From Peribacillus simplex (GTDB lineage: Bacteria > Bacillota > Bacilli > Bacillales > DSM-1321): a stretch of DNA of 64,000 nt. The notes under the pieces were generated by a model that was not told the DNA's origin, ran no database searches, and saw nothing but the letters and a program-made list of their open reading frames with translations. Position numbers and translations under genes: made by a program. Below are positions 1 through 10,647 of the stretch, piece after piece. The DNA lies in the NCBI RefSeq assembly GCF_001578185.1, contig NZ_CP011008.1, forward strand, positions 5,281,501 through 5,345,500, written 5' to 3'. The first letter of the stretch is position 1; each line of letters starts with the position of its first letter.

Positions 1-545
1 GGAAATGCCGGCTGATCACCCATGACAAAATCGTCTTCCTCTACATATTGCCCCTTCGTATCAAATCGTTTCTTCTGATAAAGCGACTTTACCTCGACCG
101 TATTCTGCAGTGCCTTAATGATATAGTCTTTAAATGAATAAATCCCTTTGCTGTACCAGCTAATGACATAGTGACCATCATAATGATCGATGATTAAACC
201 GCCAATTCCATCACCTTCCCCATTAAACAAGCGGAACGCTGTAGTCTCCGTATCTTCAAAAAAAGACTTTCGGAATTCATATGCCGCTCGGATTTTGCCA
301 TTAAAAAAGGTTTGATCAATTTTTTCATTTTCTCTTCGGGTCAATACCCAGCCATAGCCTTTGTTTTGTTTACCATAATAACCTTTTGCTAGAAAACGGT
401 TATTCTCATCCACCAAACGCACTAAAGATCCCTCTTCCTGAAGGTCATTATGGTTGGCTATCGACTCTTTAACAATCAAGGGAAAGCCCTTGCCGATTTT
501 ACTTACGAACTTAGCTTTCACTTTTATATCTATTTCTTTTCCCAT
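1..545 (-). CDS. Class I SAM-dependent rRNA methyltransferase, RlmI/YwbD type (partial, runs off the window)
   Basis: Reading leftward from ATG at 545 (AGGATGA ribosome binding site) the frame stays open to base 1, giving the first 181 residues. The N-terminus is a PUA-like domain (residues about 3-75). A linker containing RLFNGEGDGIGGLIIDHYDG follows, which is the hallmark of the RlmI/YwbD family of 23S rRNA cytosine-C5 methyltransferases. The SAM-binding Rossmann domain lies beyond the left edge. The role is RNA base methylation in the cytoplasm; the exact target nucleotide is not shown by this fragment. Family assignment is firm, substrate is inferred. Confidence 0.85.
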   Translation of the reverse strand, partial: MGKEIDIKVKAKFVSKIGKGFPLIVKESIANHNDLQEEGSLVRLVDENNRFLAKGYYGKQNKGYGWVLTRRENEKIDQTFFNGKIRAAYEFRKSFFEDTETTAFRLFNGEGDGIGGLIIDHYDGHYVISWYSKGIYSFKDYIIKALQNTVEVKSLYQKKRFDTKGQYVEEDDFVMGDQPAF

Positions 546-605
546 ATATATCATCCTATCTTTGCAATTGCTTTCTTCCCCATTTTACCCTAATCCCTTT
601 ATAAA

Positions 606-642
606 TAAAAACGAGCCTGTTTCCGTCACAAGGCTCGTTTCT
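606..642 (-). terminator. Intrinsic terminator after the PTS IIC gene
   Basis: ACGAGCC pairs with GGCTCGT around a 14-base loop. On the minus strand the stem is followed by TTTTTATTTAT. It lies 14 bases past the permease stop codon and also separates it from the methyltransferase promoter. Confidence 0.75.
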
Positions 643-655
643 CCAAAATCTTTAA

Positions 656-1678
656 TTATGATACTTCTAAATGAAGATCTCCCGGTTTTACTTTACCCAT
701 CATCTTCAATACTCGATGTAAGGCAAGCGTGATCACAGCTGGCAAGACCATGCCCACTGCCACATAAACCAGGAACGTGTACAACCCTTGACCCGTAATT
801 ATAGCAATCGGGGCAATCAATGAACTTAAGCCCATCCCCCCAAGCTCATAAGGTACTTGGAAATCGAATGCCAACGTAGCGATAGGAGCACAAATGATTG
901 CCGCTATAAATGGCGGGACGACATATAATGGTTTTTTGATTAAGTTAGGAAATTGAACTTTCGGCGTAACCACCATCTGTGCAAGGAATCCACCCATATC
1001 ATTATCTTTATAAGACATGACAGTGAATCCAACAAATTGAACGGTACATCCGATTAAAGCAGCCGCGCTTGAAACAGGATCTAACTGTAGGGCAATAGCA
1101 AGAGCAGCGGAAGAAGCCGGTGTCATCAATAAAATGCTCCATACCAATGCAATGACCATGGAACCAATTAATGGAGAACCTTCAACCTGAGCTGTAATTT
1201 GACTGCTTAACCATGTCAGGAACGGTGTCGTAACAAGTGCTAGACCATATCCAGAAACCCCACCGACAAGAACAGCAGCCAATGGGATGGCCATGATATC
1301 CAACTTTGTTTTGCCTATTAGGCGCTTACCTACATAAGTTGCAATTAAGGCTGCCAGAACGGCACTTAGTGGCTGACCCGTAACAATCGTGAAGGCACCC
1401 TCAGCAGTTCTGTTGATGGCAGCACCGCCAACTGCACTTGAGGCCATGGCGCTAAAAATAATTAATGAATTACCTCCAAGCTGATAGGCGATACCTGCTC
1501 CTAAAGCTGGGGCTAGCAAGACCTTTGCGGCGCCTCCTATTGCCAGGAGGACCTCCCAATCTAAATATCCCCCTATCGATTCAAACAATAACCCGATTCC
1601 TAATGTTACCAAAACTGCGTTGGCTATCCCCGTTGAAGCCTTGTACATTCGATTGCTGATGTACTCTTTCCTGCTCAC
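656..1678 (-). CDS. PTS transporter subunit IIC family membrane protein (PfoR-like, EIIC_2)
   Basis: A 340-residue, very hydrophobic protein with about nine or ten predicted membrane segments and many small-residue helices (for example residues 40-70, 90-115, 160-200). It resembles the PTS_EIIC_2/PfoR family, a branch of IIC-like permeases that usually stands alone. No IIA, IIB or HPr-like partner is nearby, so phosphotransfer-coupled transport cannot be claimed and the substrate is unknown. The gene is monocistronic, with its own terminator and a long AT-rich leader containing a cre-like site at 1967-1980. I recognise the family but not the substrate. Confidence 0.75.
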   Translation of the reverse strand: MSRKEYISNRMYKASTGIANAVLVTLGIGLLFESIGGYLDWEVLLAIGGAAKVLLAPALGAGIAYQLGGNSLIIFSAMASSAVGGAAINRTAEGAFTIVTGQPLSAVLAALIATYVGKRLIGKTKLDIMAIPLAAVLVGGVSGYGLALVTTPFLTWLSSQITAQVEGSPLIGSMVIALVWSILLMTPASSAALAIALQLDPVSSAAALIGCTVQFVGFTVMSYKDNDMGGFLAQMVVTPKVQFPNLIKKPLYVVPPFIAAIICAPIATLAFDFQVPYELGGMGLSSLIAPIAIITGQGLYTFLVYVAVGMVLPAVITLALHRVLKMMGKVKPGDLHLEVS

Positions 1679-1966
1679 TTTATCTCCACTCCTTATAAAT
1701 TATCAGAATATTCAACTTAAAAAAAAAAAAAAACCTATTATTTGGAAGGGTACACCAGTTGATTTTACTTTAGTGTCTTCTTACTAAGTTCACAAGAAAG
1801 GCTCAAACAATTCCACAAAATTAATCCCACTAACATAATAAGAGAATAATAATATGAAGTAATTCATATTATAAATACTCATCTATTTCGCCGCTCCCTA
1901 TAATGTCTGTTCGTATAATAACATGAATTTTCTGATAATGTAAGAAGTATTTTTATTCTAATAAAA

Positions 1967-1980
1967 TAAAAACGCTTACA
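1967..1980 (+). promoter_or_regulatory. Candidate CcpA operator (cre) upstream of the PTS-like permease
   Basis: TAAAAACGCTTACA matches the cre consensus TGWAANCGNTNWCA at 13 of 14 positions. It lies about 290 bases upstream of the permease start, in the otherwise featureless AT-rich stretch 1679-2149 in which I see no gene. One mismatch and the distance make it only a candidate for catabolite control. Confidence 0.35.
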
Positions 1981-2149
1981 AAAAGGGGTATATATCACAT
2001 TTACATACAGTTAGGTCCAATATTGTATTATTTTAATATAAATTAATCCTTTTATTACTAATACACTCTAAAATTCTGGTTTTAAGCCGGAACAGCTTAT
2101 ACATTATTCCAATATAGGTTTTTAGCATTTACAACTACAAATTATTCCT

Positions 2150-2187
2150 CTTTTTATAAAAAAAGAGAATCCATTTAAATTGGATTC
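2150..2187 (-). terminator. Intrinsic terminator after the LysR regulator gene
   Basis: GAATCCA (2167-2173) pairs with TGGATTC (2181-2187). On the minus strand the stem is followed by TCTTTTTTTAT. It serves the regulator gene that ends at 2258. Confidence 0.75.
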
Positions 2188-2257
2188 GCCTCTATACTAT
2201 GGTATAAATGTGATCTTTCATAAAGAATCCCCTCACACCTAGCTTTTAACTTCTCTT

Positions 2258-3160
2258 CTATTGAAAACCTTCCAAAGTTGCAAAAGTGTCTCTCAGGAAT
2301 CGATAAAATAGTTTCTCCGTTGGCATTAATTCCCTTTCAGTTGGAATAATAACACCTACAGCCCTAGTTACGGATGGTTCATCCAACGGCAGTCTAACTG
2401 TAAAACGAGGCAAGCTGTCAATCAGAGAGATTTCTGGTATTAAGGTTACGCCAAGTCCTGCTGCCACTAGACCTTTAATAGCATCAGTATCTTTTCCTTC
2501 AAATGCAACTTCTGGCTCGAAACCGTGCAGTTTACATGCCTTCATAACAATATCACGTAAAACATACCCCTTAGGATATACGATGAACGGATTTCCTTGA
2601 AGTTCATTTAAGTTTAATGACTTCTTCAAGGCCAAAGGATGACTTTCTGATAAAAGAGCAACTAAGTTCTCAATAAATAAAGTTTCTCCGTGAATTTTCT
2701 TTTCGTTCGCCGGTAGAGGTCCAATTAAGGCCATGTTAATATTTCCTTTTATAACAGAATCGATCAGGTAGCGATATGAGCCTTGTTTCAAAGTGAACTT
2801 CGCTTGCGGGTAAATCTCTCTGAAATCAGAAATAACCTTTGGCAATATATAAGAAGCTAAACTACTTGGAAAGCCAATACGAATTGTCCCTTTTTCCGGA
2901 TTTAAGCTCTCAGCAAGCTCACGCTTTGAACGATCAATTATATCCATAGCTTGTTCCATATTCGCTAAAAATGTATGTCCTATAGGTGTCAGCTTAATCT
3001 TCCGGCCTTCGCGGATAAATAAAGGCACACCTAATTCCTCTTCTAAATTATAAATTTGACGACTTACTGCAGACTGGGCAACATGCAAAGCCACTGCTGC
3101 TTCCGTCATATGTTCACGCTTTGCGACTTCAATGAAATATTCGATTTGTCTTAATTCCAA
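2258..3160 (-). CDS. LysR-family regulator, GltC-like
   Basis: A 300-residue LysR-type transcription factor. The N-terminal winged helix-turn-helix (residues about 1-60) contains HVAQSAVSRQIYNLEEELGV, and the rest is the periplasmic-binding-like effector domain. Length and both ends resemble Bacillus GltC, the activator of glutamate synthase (gltAB) that responds to 2-oxoglutarate and glutamate. Here it is divergent from gdhA rather than gltAB, across a 155-base shared promoter region, so control of the glutamate dehydrogenase next door is the natural inference. LysR regulators commonly also repress their own promoter. Family certain; GltC orthology likely but not proven. Confidence 0.85.
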   Translation of the reverse strand: MELRQIEYFIEVAKREHMTEAAVALHVAQSAVSRQIYNLEEELGVPLFIREGRKIKLTPIGHTFLANMEQAMDIIDRSKRELAESLNPEKGTIRIGFPSSLASYILPKVISDFREIYPQAKFTLKQGSYRYLIDSVIKGNINMALIGPLPANEKKIHGETLFIENLVALLSESHPLALKKSLNLNELQGNPFIVYPKGYVLRDIVMKACKLHGFEPEVAFEGKDTDAIKGLVAAGLGVTLIPEISLIDSLPRFTVRLPLDEPSVTRAVGVIIPTERELMPTEKLFYRFLRDTFATLEGFQ

Positions 3161-3165
3161 TGTAA

Positions 3166-4698
<1,533 letters not shown>

Positions 4699-4716
4699 TA
4701 ATAAGTTAAAAATAGG

Positions 4717-4747
4717 AGGCGGTCCCAACATGGGCCGTCTTATTTTT
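4717..4747 (+). terminator. Intrinsic terminator after gdhA
   Basis: GGCGGTCC pairs with GGGCCGTC (two wobbles) and is followed by TTATTTTT, 20 bases after the gdhA stop. Between here and 4896 I see no gene; this is where a ribose transporter would be expected if the rbs operon were complete. Confidence 0.8.
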
Positions 4748-4896
4748 GGTAAAAGAGTGATTACATCTTTATACAGGTATCCTTATAGGAGTGAATGTTA
4801 AATTATGTAGCATGATTTCATGGGCTAGATTGATATTCTGCTTATTCAACTGGTTAATATGATTTTTACATTGTTAGCCCACCACATTGGCATAAA

Positions 4897-5246
4897 CTAA
4901 TTTAATGCCAATAAATGAACCATTGATCCCAAAAAGAGGAGTGTTTTAAAATCCACATGGGAAACATATTCAATCGTATCTCCGAATTGCTGCTCCATAT
5001 ATTGATGCTGTTCTGGATTTTTATCCTTCACTTCAGTGGCAGCGATAACTTTTTCAATAACCATATCTTCTGAACGGCTCGAACGACATCTTGAAATGAT
5101 GGTGTTCCATTCGTCAATGCCAAATCTATCTTGCAAACTCCCACTGGCACCGGCAGCCCGGCATCACCTACGACAATATAATCTGTATGACCAAGGTCTG
5201 CTAGGACCTTGGCTATTGAACTATTGATGATTCCTTGACGTTTCAT
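4897..5246 (-). pseudogene. rbsD: rbsD (D-ribose pyranase), frameshifted and truncated
   Basis: Starting at ATG 5246, which overlaps the rbsK stop in an ATGA, the frame encodes a normal RbsD beginning [20 protein letters not shown] and reaching DVVRAV. A one-base shift near 5068 then moves the homology to another frame ([18 protein letters not shown]). That frame continues to VSHVDFKTLL, where similarity stops. The usual C-terminal part (about 25 residues including the conserved TPYAN segment) is absent and unrelated codons lead to a stop at 4897. RbsD interconverts pyran and furan forms of ribose; this copy should be inactive. Downstream rbsA, rbsC and rbsB are missing, suggesting a deletion that also removed the rbsD end. 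Confidence 0.85.
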
Positions 5247-6124
5247 GCTAAGCCCCTTTCGACTTCTTTCCTTTGCGGCATGCCACCTTGAGCACCTAAC
5301 TTCGTCACGGAAATGGAAGCTGCCCGGTTCGCGAATAACAAACATTCGTCAAAACTTTTTCCTTCCGCAACACCCACCGCAAAAGCAGCATTGAAGGTAT
5401 CCCCTGCCCCTGTTGTGTCCACCGCTTCCACTGCAAAGCTTGGAACAACCTTTTCTTTATGCCCGTCAAAATATCGGACACCATTTTTTCCTTCTGTAAT
5501 GAATAATTTATTTGGATACTCAGTCAAGACTTTCGTTCGATCTCTCCCATTGAATAGTATTTCGAATTCATGCTCATTCGGCGTAAGGAAGGATGCCTGT
5601 TGAATGACAGCATCGCTTAGCTTGCGGGCGGGAGCTGGGTTCAAAAGTAATTTCTTATGAAGCGTGTTGCACAATTCAGCTAGATATTCCACCGTTTCTT
5701 CAGGTATTTCCTGCTGAACCAGCACGATATCCGATTCCTGAATGACCTTTTTCGCCTTTTTTACATATTCAGGAGTAATGAAATCATTTGCACCTTTTAC
5801 GACAATAATACTGTTATCACCTTCTGAAAGGGTGATGTGTGCTGTCCCGGAAGCGGAACCTGTAACCGGTTCCACATACTCTGTGTTTACATAATTTTTT
5901 TTCAGGTTTTCTAATATGATCTCTCCATAGACATCATCACCTACACATCCAACCATCGATACTTGTGCACCAAGACGGGCCGCTGCCACAGCCTGATTGG
6001 CTCCTTTCCCTCCAGGAACCGTTATAAAAGACTCTCCTAAAACCGTTTCCCCGGCCATTGGCCGCTTTGCTGATGTCACCACTAAGTCCATTGAGGAACT
6101 TCCCACTACTGTAATTCTAATCAT
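5243..6124 (-). CDS. rbsK: Ribokinase
   Basis: A 293-residue PfkB-family sugar kinase that phosphorylates ribose to ribose 5-phosphate in the cytosol. The N-terminal PfkB signature [16 protein letters not shown] is at about 38-53 and the C-terminal [13 protein letters not shown] carries the catalytic aspartate. The frame is intact at normal ribokinase length, unlike both neighbours: rbsR upstream is broken twice and rbsD downstream is broken and truncated. It overlaps both by ATGA junctions, so translational coupling was probably ancestral. With no importer in the window it may salvage ribose entering by another route, or be at an early stage of decay. Confidence 0.93.
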   Translation of the reverse strand: MIRITVVGSSSMDLVVTSAKRPMAGETVLGESFITVPGGKGANQAVAAARLGAQVSMVGCVGDDVYGEIILENLKKNYVNTEYVEPVTGSASGTAHITLSEGDNSIIVVKGANDFITPEYVKKAKKVIQESDIVLVQQEIPEETVEYLAELCNTLHKKLLLNPAPARKLSDAVIQQASFLTPNEHEFEILFNGRDRTKVLTEYPNKLFITEGKNGVRYFDGHKEKVVPSFAVEAVDTTGAGDTFNAAFAVGVAEGKSFDECLLFANRAASISVTKLGAQGGMPQRKEVERGLA

Positions 6125-7104
6125 GCCTTCTCCGCCTTCCTTCTCGTTGTTTGTCTCTCCACAAAAGAAACAGGGAGCTTTTTGTGCGTTACTTCCAATT
6201 TTTCCTGATTGATCCTTTTAATGAGATTTCCGCCGCTTGTGCCCCCATCTCATAGGCTGGCTGCCTTATTGTCGATAATGGTGGGTGCAATAACGATGTA
6301 AAAGCGATATCATCATAGCCGATCAATTGTATGTCTTCCGGAATCCGTATTCCCCGTTTTAAAATCTCCTGAAGTGCGGCAGCTGCAACGATATCATTAC
6401 AAGCTATGATTCCATCCGTTTCCGGATTTTGCTCGAACAGCTGTCCCACACAAATTTGGCCGCCCTGAAAGGTCAGAGTTGAATCCATGACTTGCACGTT
6501 CACTTCCGCTTGTTCCAATTCCTCCAATGCAGCCTTATATCGTTCATATACAGGCTTTATTTCGACTGGCCCCCTAATGAGGACAATATTCGTACTGCCT
6601 CTATCCAGTAATACGCGTGCTGCCAGCTTACCGCCTGTCTTTTGATCGGAATAAACGGCTGGTAATTTCTCTGCTGTACGGTCGAGAAGGACTACTGGAA
6701 TATCCAGGTTATCGAAGTTTTCATTTGCTTCTTCACTAGTGGAAGCAATCATGCCCACTACATTATTCTGTAGAAAAGTGTCAATATATTCTATTTCTTT
6801 ATCTCTCTTTTCATCGCTATTTCCAAAGAAATCGATATCCAAATTGCTGCAGATAATCCTCGACACCTCTTGCCATTTCTGGAAAGAAGGGATTCGTATT
6901 GTCCGGCAAGATTAAACCAATCAATTTGGATTTACGTTTGTAGAGGGATCTTGCCACTTCATTCGGTTTATAGTTTAACTTTTCAACAGCTGCCATGACC
7001 ACCTTTTTTGTGTCCTCATGTGCATAACCACTGCCATTCATCACTCTAGAAACCGTAGCAACAGAAACCCCAGCTTCCTTTGCAACATCCCGAATAGTTG
7101 CCAA
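6121..7104 (-). pseudogene. rbsR: rbsR (LacI-family ribose repressor), two frameshifts
   Basis: From TTG 7104 (GAGGTGG upstream) the frame gives the LacI-type helix-turn-helix TIRDVAKEAGVSVATVSRVM and continues to GYRFLWK, then a stop near 6830. Homology resumes one base out of frame with FFGNSDEKRDKEIEYI and runs through the sugar-binding domain to ISLKGSIRKN near 6200. There a second shift is needed to reach the expected tail [18 protein letters not shown], whose TGA overlaps the rbsK ATG. Reassembled, it is a full-length RbsR repressor. Two independent shifts argue for real decay rather than a single sequencing error, although homopolymer errors at both sites cannot be excluded. Confidence 0.85.
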
Positions 7105-7126
7105 TATATCCACCTCAACACTCTTA

Positions 7127-7140
7127 TGTAACCGTTTACA
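7127..7140 (-). promoter_or_regulatory. Operator upstream of rbsR: perfect cre / LacI-family palindrome
   Basis: TGTAACCGTTTACA fits the CcpA cre consensus TGWAANCGNTNWCA at every position on both strands. It lies 22 bases upstream of the rbsR start codon, so it would serve catabolite repression by CcpA, autoregulation by RbsR, or both, since LacI-family operators look alike. It has survived although the repressor gene is broken. Confidence 0.65.
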
Positions 7141-7267
7141 CAACAGCTTATCACCAATTTATATGAACGGCAATTCCTATTCCAAAGATAATTTTTAGGG
7201 AGTTTGAACCAAAGAGGATAACACAATCTTTTTGTTAGCTATTATCGCTCTATAAATTTTTTAACAA

Positions 7268-7385
7268 AGTTGATTGGAACGGGTGTACGAGACTCTTGCG
7301 GGAAAAGCGCGTCTAGGGAGACCCGCAGGCGTAAGCCGAGGGCTGACCGCCCGTGGAAAGCGAGTAACTGGAGCGGGAATCAACG
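7268..7385 (+). repeat. Diverged copy of a GC-rich dispersed repeat
   Basis: A GC-rich block beginning TTGATTGGAACGGG and ending GGAGCGGGAATCAA, with internal GCAGGCGTAAGCCGAGG. It matches, in the opposite orientation and imperfectly, the core of the repeats at 26697-26899 and 50548-50768 but lacks their outer ends. It lies between rbsR and the terminator of the siderophore operon. I see no coding function. Confidence 0.7.
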
Positions 7386-7404
7386 GTCAAATTGTAGAAA
7401 CTAT

Positions 7405-7450
7405 AAAAAACAGTAGACAAACTCGATTTTCATCGAGTTTGTCTACTGTC
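7405..7450 (-). terminator. Strong terminator of the siderophore operon
   Basis: A perfect 17-base-pair stem (7411-7427 with 7432-7448) around a TTTC loop, followed on the minus strand by TTTTTTATAG. It is about 35 bases beyond the last gene of the siderophore operon. Confidence 0.85.
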
Positions 7451-7484
7451 TGAAACTGGCTCAAAATTCTGAGCAAGCTTAACT

Positions 7485-9296
7485 TTAAAACATTTTTGCA
7501 GGTAACTTTTCAAAAAGTGCATTATTCACATGCCCAAACTCAGATGCATGCGGACGGTCTTCACCATCGCTATAACCATATTGAAGCATCCGATTTCTAT
7601 TCAGGCATAGTTTTGTCAATTTTGGCGCAAAGAAATTGAATGTATCGAAACGATCCTGTAGCATAGGGAATTTTTTCTGATGTGTATGGATTGTTTGAGC
7701 GACACCTTCCCAAAAGGCATTCTCATCCAAAAGGGACCTCTTCATCAGAAGTGTTGACAAGTATCGGAAATGACAGATGAATAGTCCCGTGAAAATGAAT
7801 TGGACCAGCCCCTCGGGAGTCTCACTTCTTAGTACTTTCCTTAAATCATCAGGAAGGCTGCTTAATTCAGGAAGCGGCTGATCACTGACGTTTACATCAT
7901 CTACAAAATCCTTGATGGCCAAACGGTGAGGCTTGTAATCCTTCAAGACTAAAATGGTGTTTTGGCCATGCGGCGAGAATACCAATCCATATTGATAGAT
8001 AAAATGTAATAATGGTGATAGAATGACGTCGAATAATTGAGCTGTCCAGGCTTCTGCAGTCAATCCCGATTTTTCAATTAGGCTTTCCACATATGGTTTC
8101 CCTTTGCTGTCCACATGTAAAAGGGACGCAAGCGTAATGGGCTTTTCGCCTTCTTCCATATAACTGTAAATGCTTTCTCTCCAAATACCGCCCAGCATCT
8201 CTAAATATTGATAGGGTACATTCTCTAGCTTGGAATAATACGGGTGATCAACATTTAAACTGGCCACTTCACCAGGAAGCACCACTTTGCATTGTTCTTT
8301 CAAGAATGAATCATTTTCATAAATGTTCTTTATATACTCTGTGATTTTTGGCGCAATGACCGTGCGTTCCGCTGGTAATCCACGGTAGACTAGCGTATTT
8401 AAAATGCTCATTGGCAGCTTGACGTGGTGTTTATTCTTATTCGATACATTAACAAATGTCCGGATGGATTGTTGCGGCAGATACTCATCAGGACCATTTC
8501 CTAAAGCTACAATCAGCCCTTTAGCCAAGTCATCGGTAAAATTCTGGATGATTACATTCTTCCACTGCCATTCATGGACTGGGAGGTAGTAATAGTTTTC
8601 TGCCTTCAGCCCTTTCTCTGTCAATCTTTTTATAAATGATTTTTGGGTTTCCTCATCTAGTTCATTCTCCATCAATTGCTTATAGGACAACGTTTCGATG
8701 GAATTGAACTCACCCCTCGTTTTATGGACCGCAATCCATGATAACTGAACTTCCTTCTGGTTTTCTGGAGCAAACTTCAAGTAATCATCAAAACCGAAAC
8801 CGATTCTTCCCTTGTTATAAGCGATCCAAGGGTGACCGCTCATTTCTCCTTCAAGTAACGCATAGTCAAGCTCGACTAAATCATCCGCGTCTTGTTCAGG
8901 TTTGGATAGCAATTGAAGGTCCGCAAGCAGCGTATGATGGAATTCTTTGATTAAATGTCCTGTTGTTTCTGCAGTCATCCCAATTAACGGCTGAATGTCT
9001 AAAATGAATTGAATAGCATCATTGGCCTGTGTAAAACCTTCCGTTTTGCAGACCTGGATCGACTCAGCCTGTACTTCATAGCTGTCAAAAAGACGGGGCG
9101 AAGCCAAAAATTGATAAGATTTCCCCTCATTAATCTCTAACTCATATAGGTTTCCTGCTTCATTTTCTTTCAATACAGCTGGATGGATCATATCTTCATA
9201 CATATACTCAGAAATCATCTTTGCCAGCAGGTTTTGGTTTACTATCGACCAATTTTTTTCAGAAACCGCCTGTTCCACTTCATTCATGAACTGCAT
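7485..9296 (-). CDS. IucA/IucC-family siderophore synthetase, last gene of the operon (RhbF-like)
   Basis: A 603-residue NRPS-independent siderophore (NIS) synthetase. These enzymes adenylate a citrate carboxylate with ATP and join it to an amine or hydroxylamine. The IucA/IucC core covers residues about 130-430 (HPWIAYNKGRIGF, PVHEWQWKN) and the FhuF-like C-terminal part holds SPHGQNTILVLKDYKPHRLA with conserved HGQN and KD residues. It occupies the rhbF position and is expected to catalyse one of the two condensations onto citrate. It starts 22 bases after the monooxygenase gene ends and is followed by the operon terminator. Iron control is through the Fur repeat ahead of the first gene. 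Confidence 0.9.
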   Translation of the reverse strand: MQFMNEVEQAVSEKNWSIVNQNLLAKMISEYMYEDMIHPAVLKENEAGNLYELEINEGKSYQFLASPRLFDSYEVQAESIQVCKTEGFTQANDAIQFILDIQPLIGMTAETTGHLIKEFHHTLLADLQLLSKPEQDADDLVELDYALLEGEMSGHPWIAYNKGRIGFGFDDYLKFAPENQKEVQLSWIAVHKTRGEFNSIETLSYKQLMENELDEETQKSFIKRLTEKGLKAENYYYLPVHEWQWKNVIIQNFTDDLAKGLIVALGNGPDEYLPQQSIRTFVNVSNKNKHHVKLPMSILNTLVYRGLPAERTVIAPKITEYIKNIYENDSFLKEQCKVVLPGEVASLNVDHPYYSKLENVPYQYLEMLGGIWRESIYSYMEEGEKPITLASLLHVDSKGKPYVESLIEKSGLTAEAWTAQLFDVILSPLLHFIYQYGLVFSPHGQNTILVLKDYKPHRLAIKDFVDDVNVSDQPLPELSSLPDDLRKVLRSETPEGLVQFIFTGLFICHFRYLSTLLMKRSLLDENAFWEGVAQTIHTHQKKFPMLQDRFDTFNFFAPKLTKLCLNRNRMLQYGYSDGEDRPHASEFGHVNNALFEKLPAKMF

Positions 9297-9318
9297 ATAT
9301 TGCTCCCCTTTCCTTCTA

Positions 9319-10647
9319 TTAGTAAGCCATGACTGGTGATTTTACACGGAATGACTGAAAAGCACCCTTTGGCTCGGATGGATAAACCTCTTTACCTGCC
9401 AATTGATTGATAATAATGGAATTTCGGAATGCCCCTAATCCTAGATCAGGTGCCCCCACGCCATGCGTATGTACCTCGCCATTTTGAATAAAAAGATGAT
9501 TCGCTGTAGAGATGGTCGTTCCAATCCGATAGTCTTTCGTAATTGCAAGACGGCCCAAATCATCGCGGATTAAAAGCTCTTCCATGGTGTCAAGAAATGC
9601 CGGAACGGTCGATTTATAGCCCGTTCCAAAAACAACAGCCTCTGTATCCACATCAAATTCACTTTCTTCCACCCATTGTGAACATTTCAATGTCCAGCCA
9701 TTTTCAGTTGGCTCTACGGATGCAACTTCCGTCATCGCCCTAAGTTCAATGGAAAGCTCTGCATTTCCAATCGATTTTTCATACATCTTGTCAAAAATCG
9801 CCGCAATTGTTGTCGCGCTGATTCCTTTATACAAGAGGTCTTGTTTTGGTAAAATGTCATCCTTCTTTTCCTGTGGCAGCCGATAAAAGAAATCAAGGTA
9901 ATCCGGAGTGAAGTACTCCAACCCAAGTTTTGAATATTCCATAGGGAAAAAGCCTTTGGACCTCGTATACCAGTTTAGCTGGTAGCCATGCTTCTCCTGC
10001 TCATTCAGAAGATCTTCAAAGACCTCGGCCGCACTCTGTCCAGATCCGACAACCGTGATGGATTTTTTCTTCAGGATATTTTCTTTGTTCCGTAAATAAT
10101 CGGCCGAATGAAGGATGCTCTCTCCTTTATATGGACTAAATGCAGCCGGTACAGTCGGGGCACTTCCAATTCCCATGACTACATGGCGGCTATAATAGAC
10201 TTCGATCTTTTGTGTTTGTTCATCCCTTACACTGATTCGATAGCAGGTTTCATCTTGATTCCCTATATACTCCACCGCCTCTACCGCTTTTCCAAAACAG
10301 CAGCTATCAAGTTGATTGGCAGTCCAGCGGCAATAGTCGTTATATTCTTTTCGTGGAATCAAGAATTTTTCAAGGAAGTAGAAATGATAAAGCCGGTCAT
10401 GCTGCTGTAAATAATTCAGGTAACTATATCGACTTGTCACATCTGCCATGCTGACTAGATCAGCAAAGAACGGTACCTGCAGCGTTGTCCCCTCCAACAG
10501 CATCCCTTCATGCCAATTGAATTCCTGCTTTTTCTCAAAAAAGACGGCATTCAACTCCGGGGTTTTCTCCAAAAGGGCTGCAAGTCCAAGATTAAAGGGA
10601 CCTATCCCTATCCCTACCAGGTCATAGATAGATTGTTGCTTCTCCAT
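9319..10647 (-). CDS. L-lysine/ornithine N-monooxygenase family siderophore enzyme (RhbE/IucD-like)
   Basis: A 442-residue flavin-dependent N-hydroxylating monooxygenase. It shows the FAD motif GIGIGPFNLGLAALL near the N-terminus, the NADPH motif VVGSGQSAAEVFEDLL in the middle, and the C-terminal ATGY-like VVFGTGYKST. In this pathway it should hydroxylate the terminal amine of 1,3-diaminopropane, the first step to the hydroxamate. ATG at 10647 is chosen because GAGGAAG precedes it and it gives the normal IucD-type N-terminus. The frame is open 34 codons upstream, but that part overlaps the acetyltransferase gene. The true overlap with that gene is 26 bases, indicating coupling. Confidence 0.88.
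   Translation of the reverse strand: MEKQQSIYDLVGIGIGPFNLGLAALLEKTPELNAVFFEKKQEFNWHEGMLLEGTTLQVPFFADLVSMADVTSRYSYLNYLQQHDRLYHFYFLEKFLIPRKEYNDYCRWTANQLDSCCFGKAVEAVEYIGNQDETCYRISVRDEQTQKIEVYYSRHVVMGIGSAPTVPAAFSPYKGESILHSADYLRNKENILKKKSITVVGSGQSAAEVFEDLLNEQEKHGYQLNWYTRSKGFFPMEYSKLGLEYFTPDYLDFFYRLPQEKKDDILPKQDLLYKGISATTIAAIFDKMYEKSIGNAELSIELRAMTEVASVEPTENGWTLKCSQWVEESEFDVDTEAVVFGTGYKSTVPAFLDTMEELLIRDDLGRLAITKDYRIGTTISTANHLFIQNGEVHTHGVGAPDLGLGAFRNSIIINQLAGKEVYPSEPKGAFQSFRVKSPVMAY

Noticed and set aside
1679..2149. Possible small gene or riboswitch ahead of the PTS-like permease
   Set aside because: The stretch is AT-rich with no sustained frame and no recognisable aptamer pattern; only a weak cre-like site is seen.
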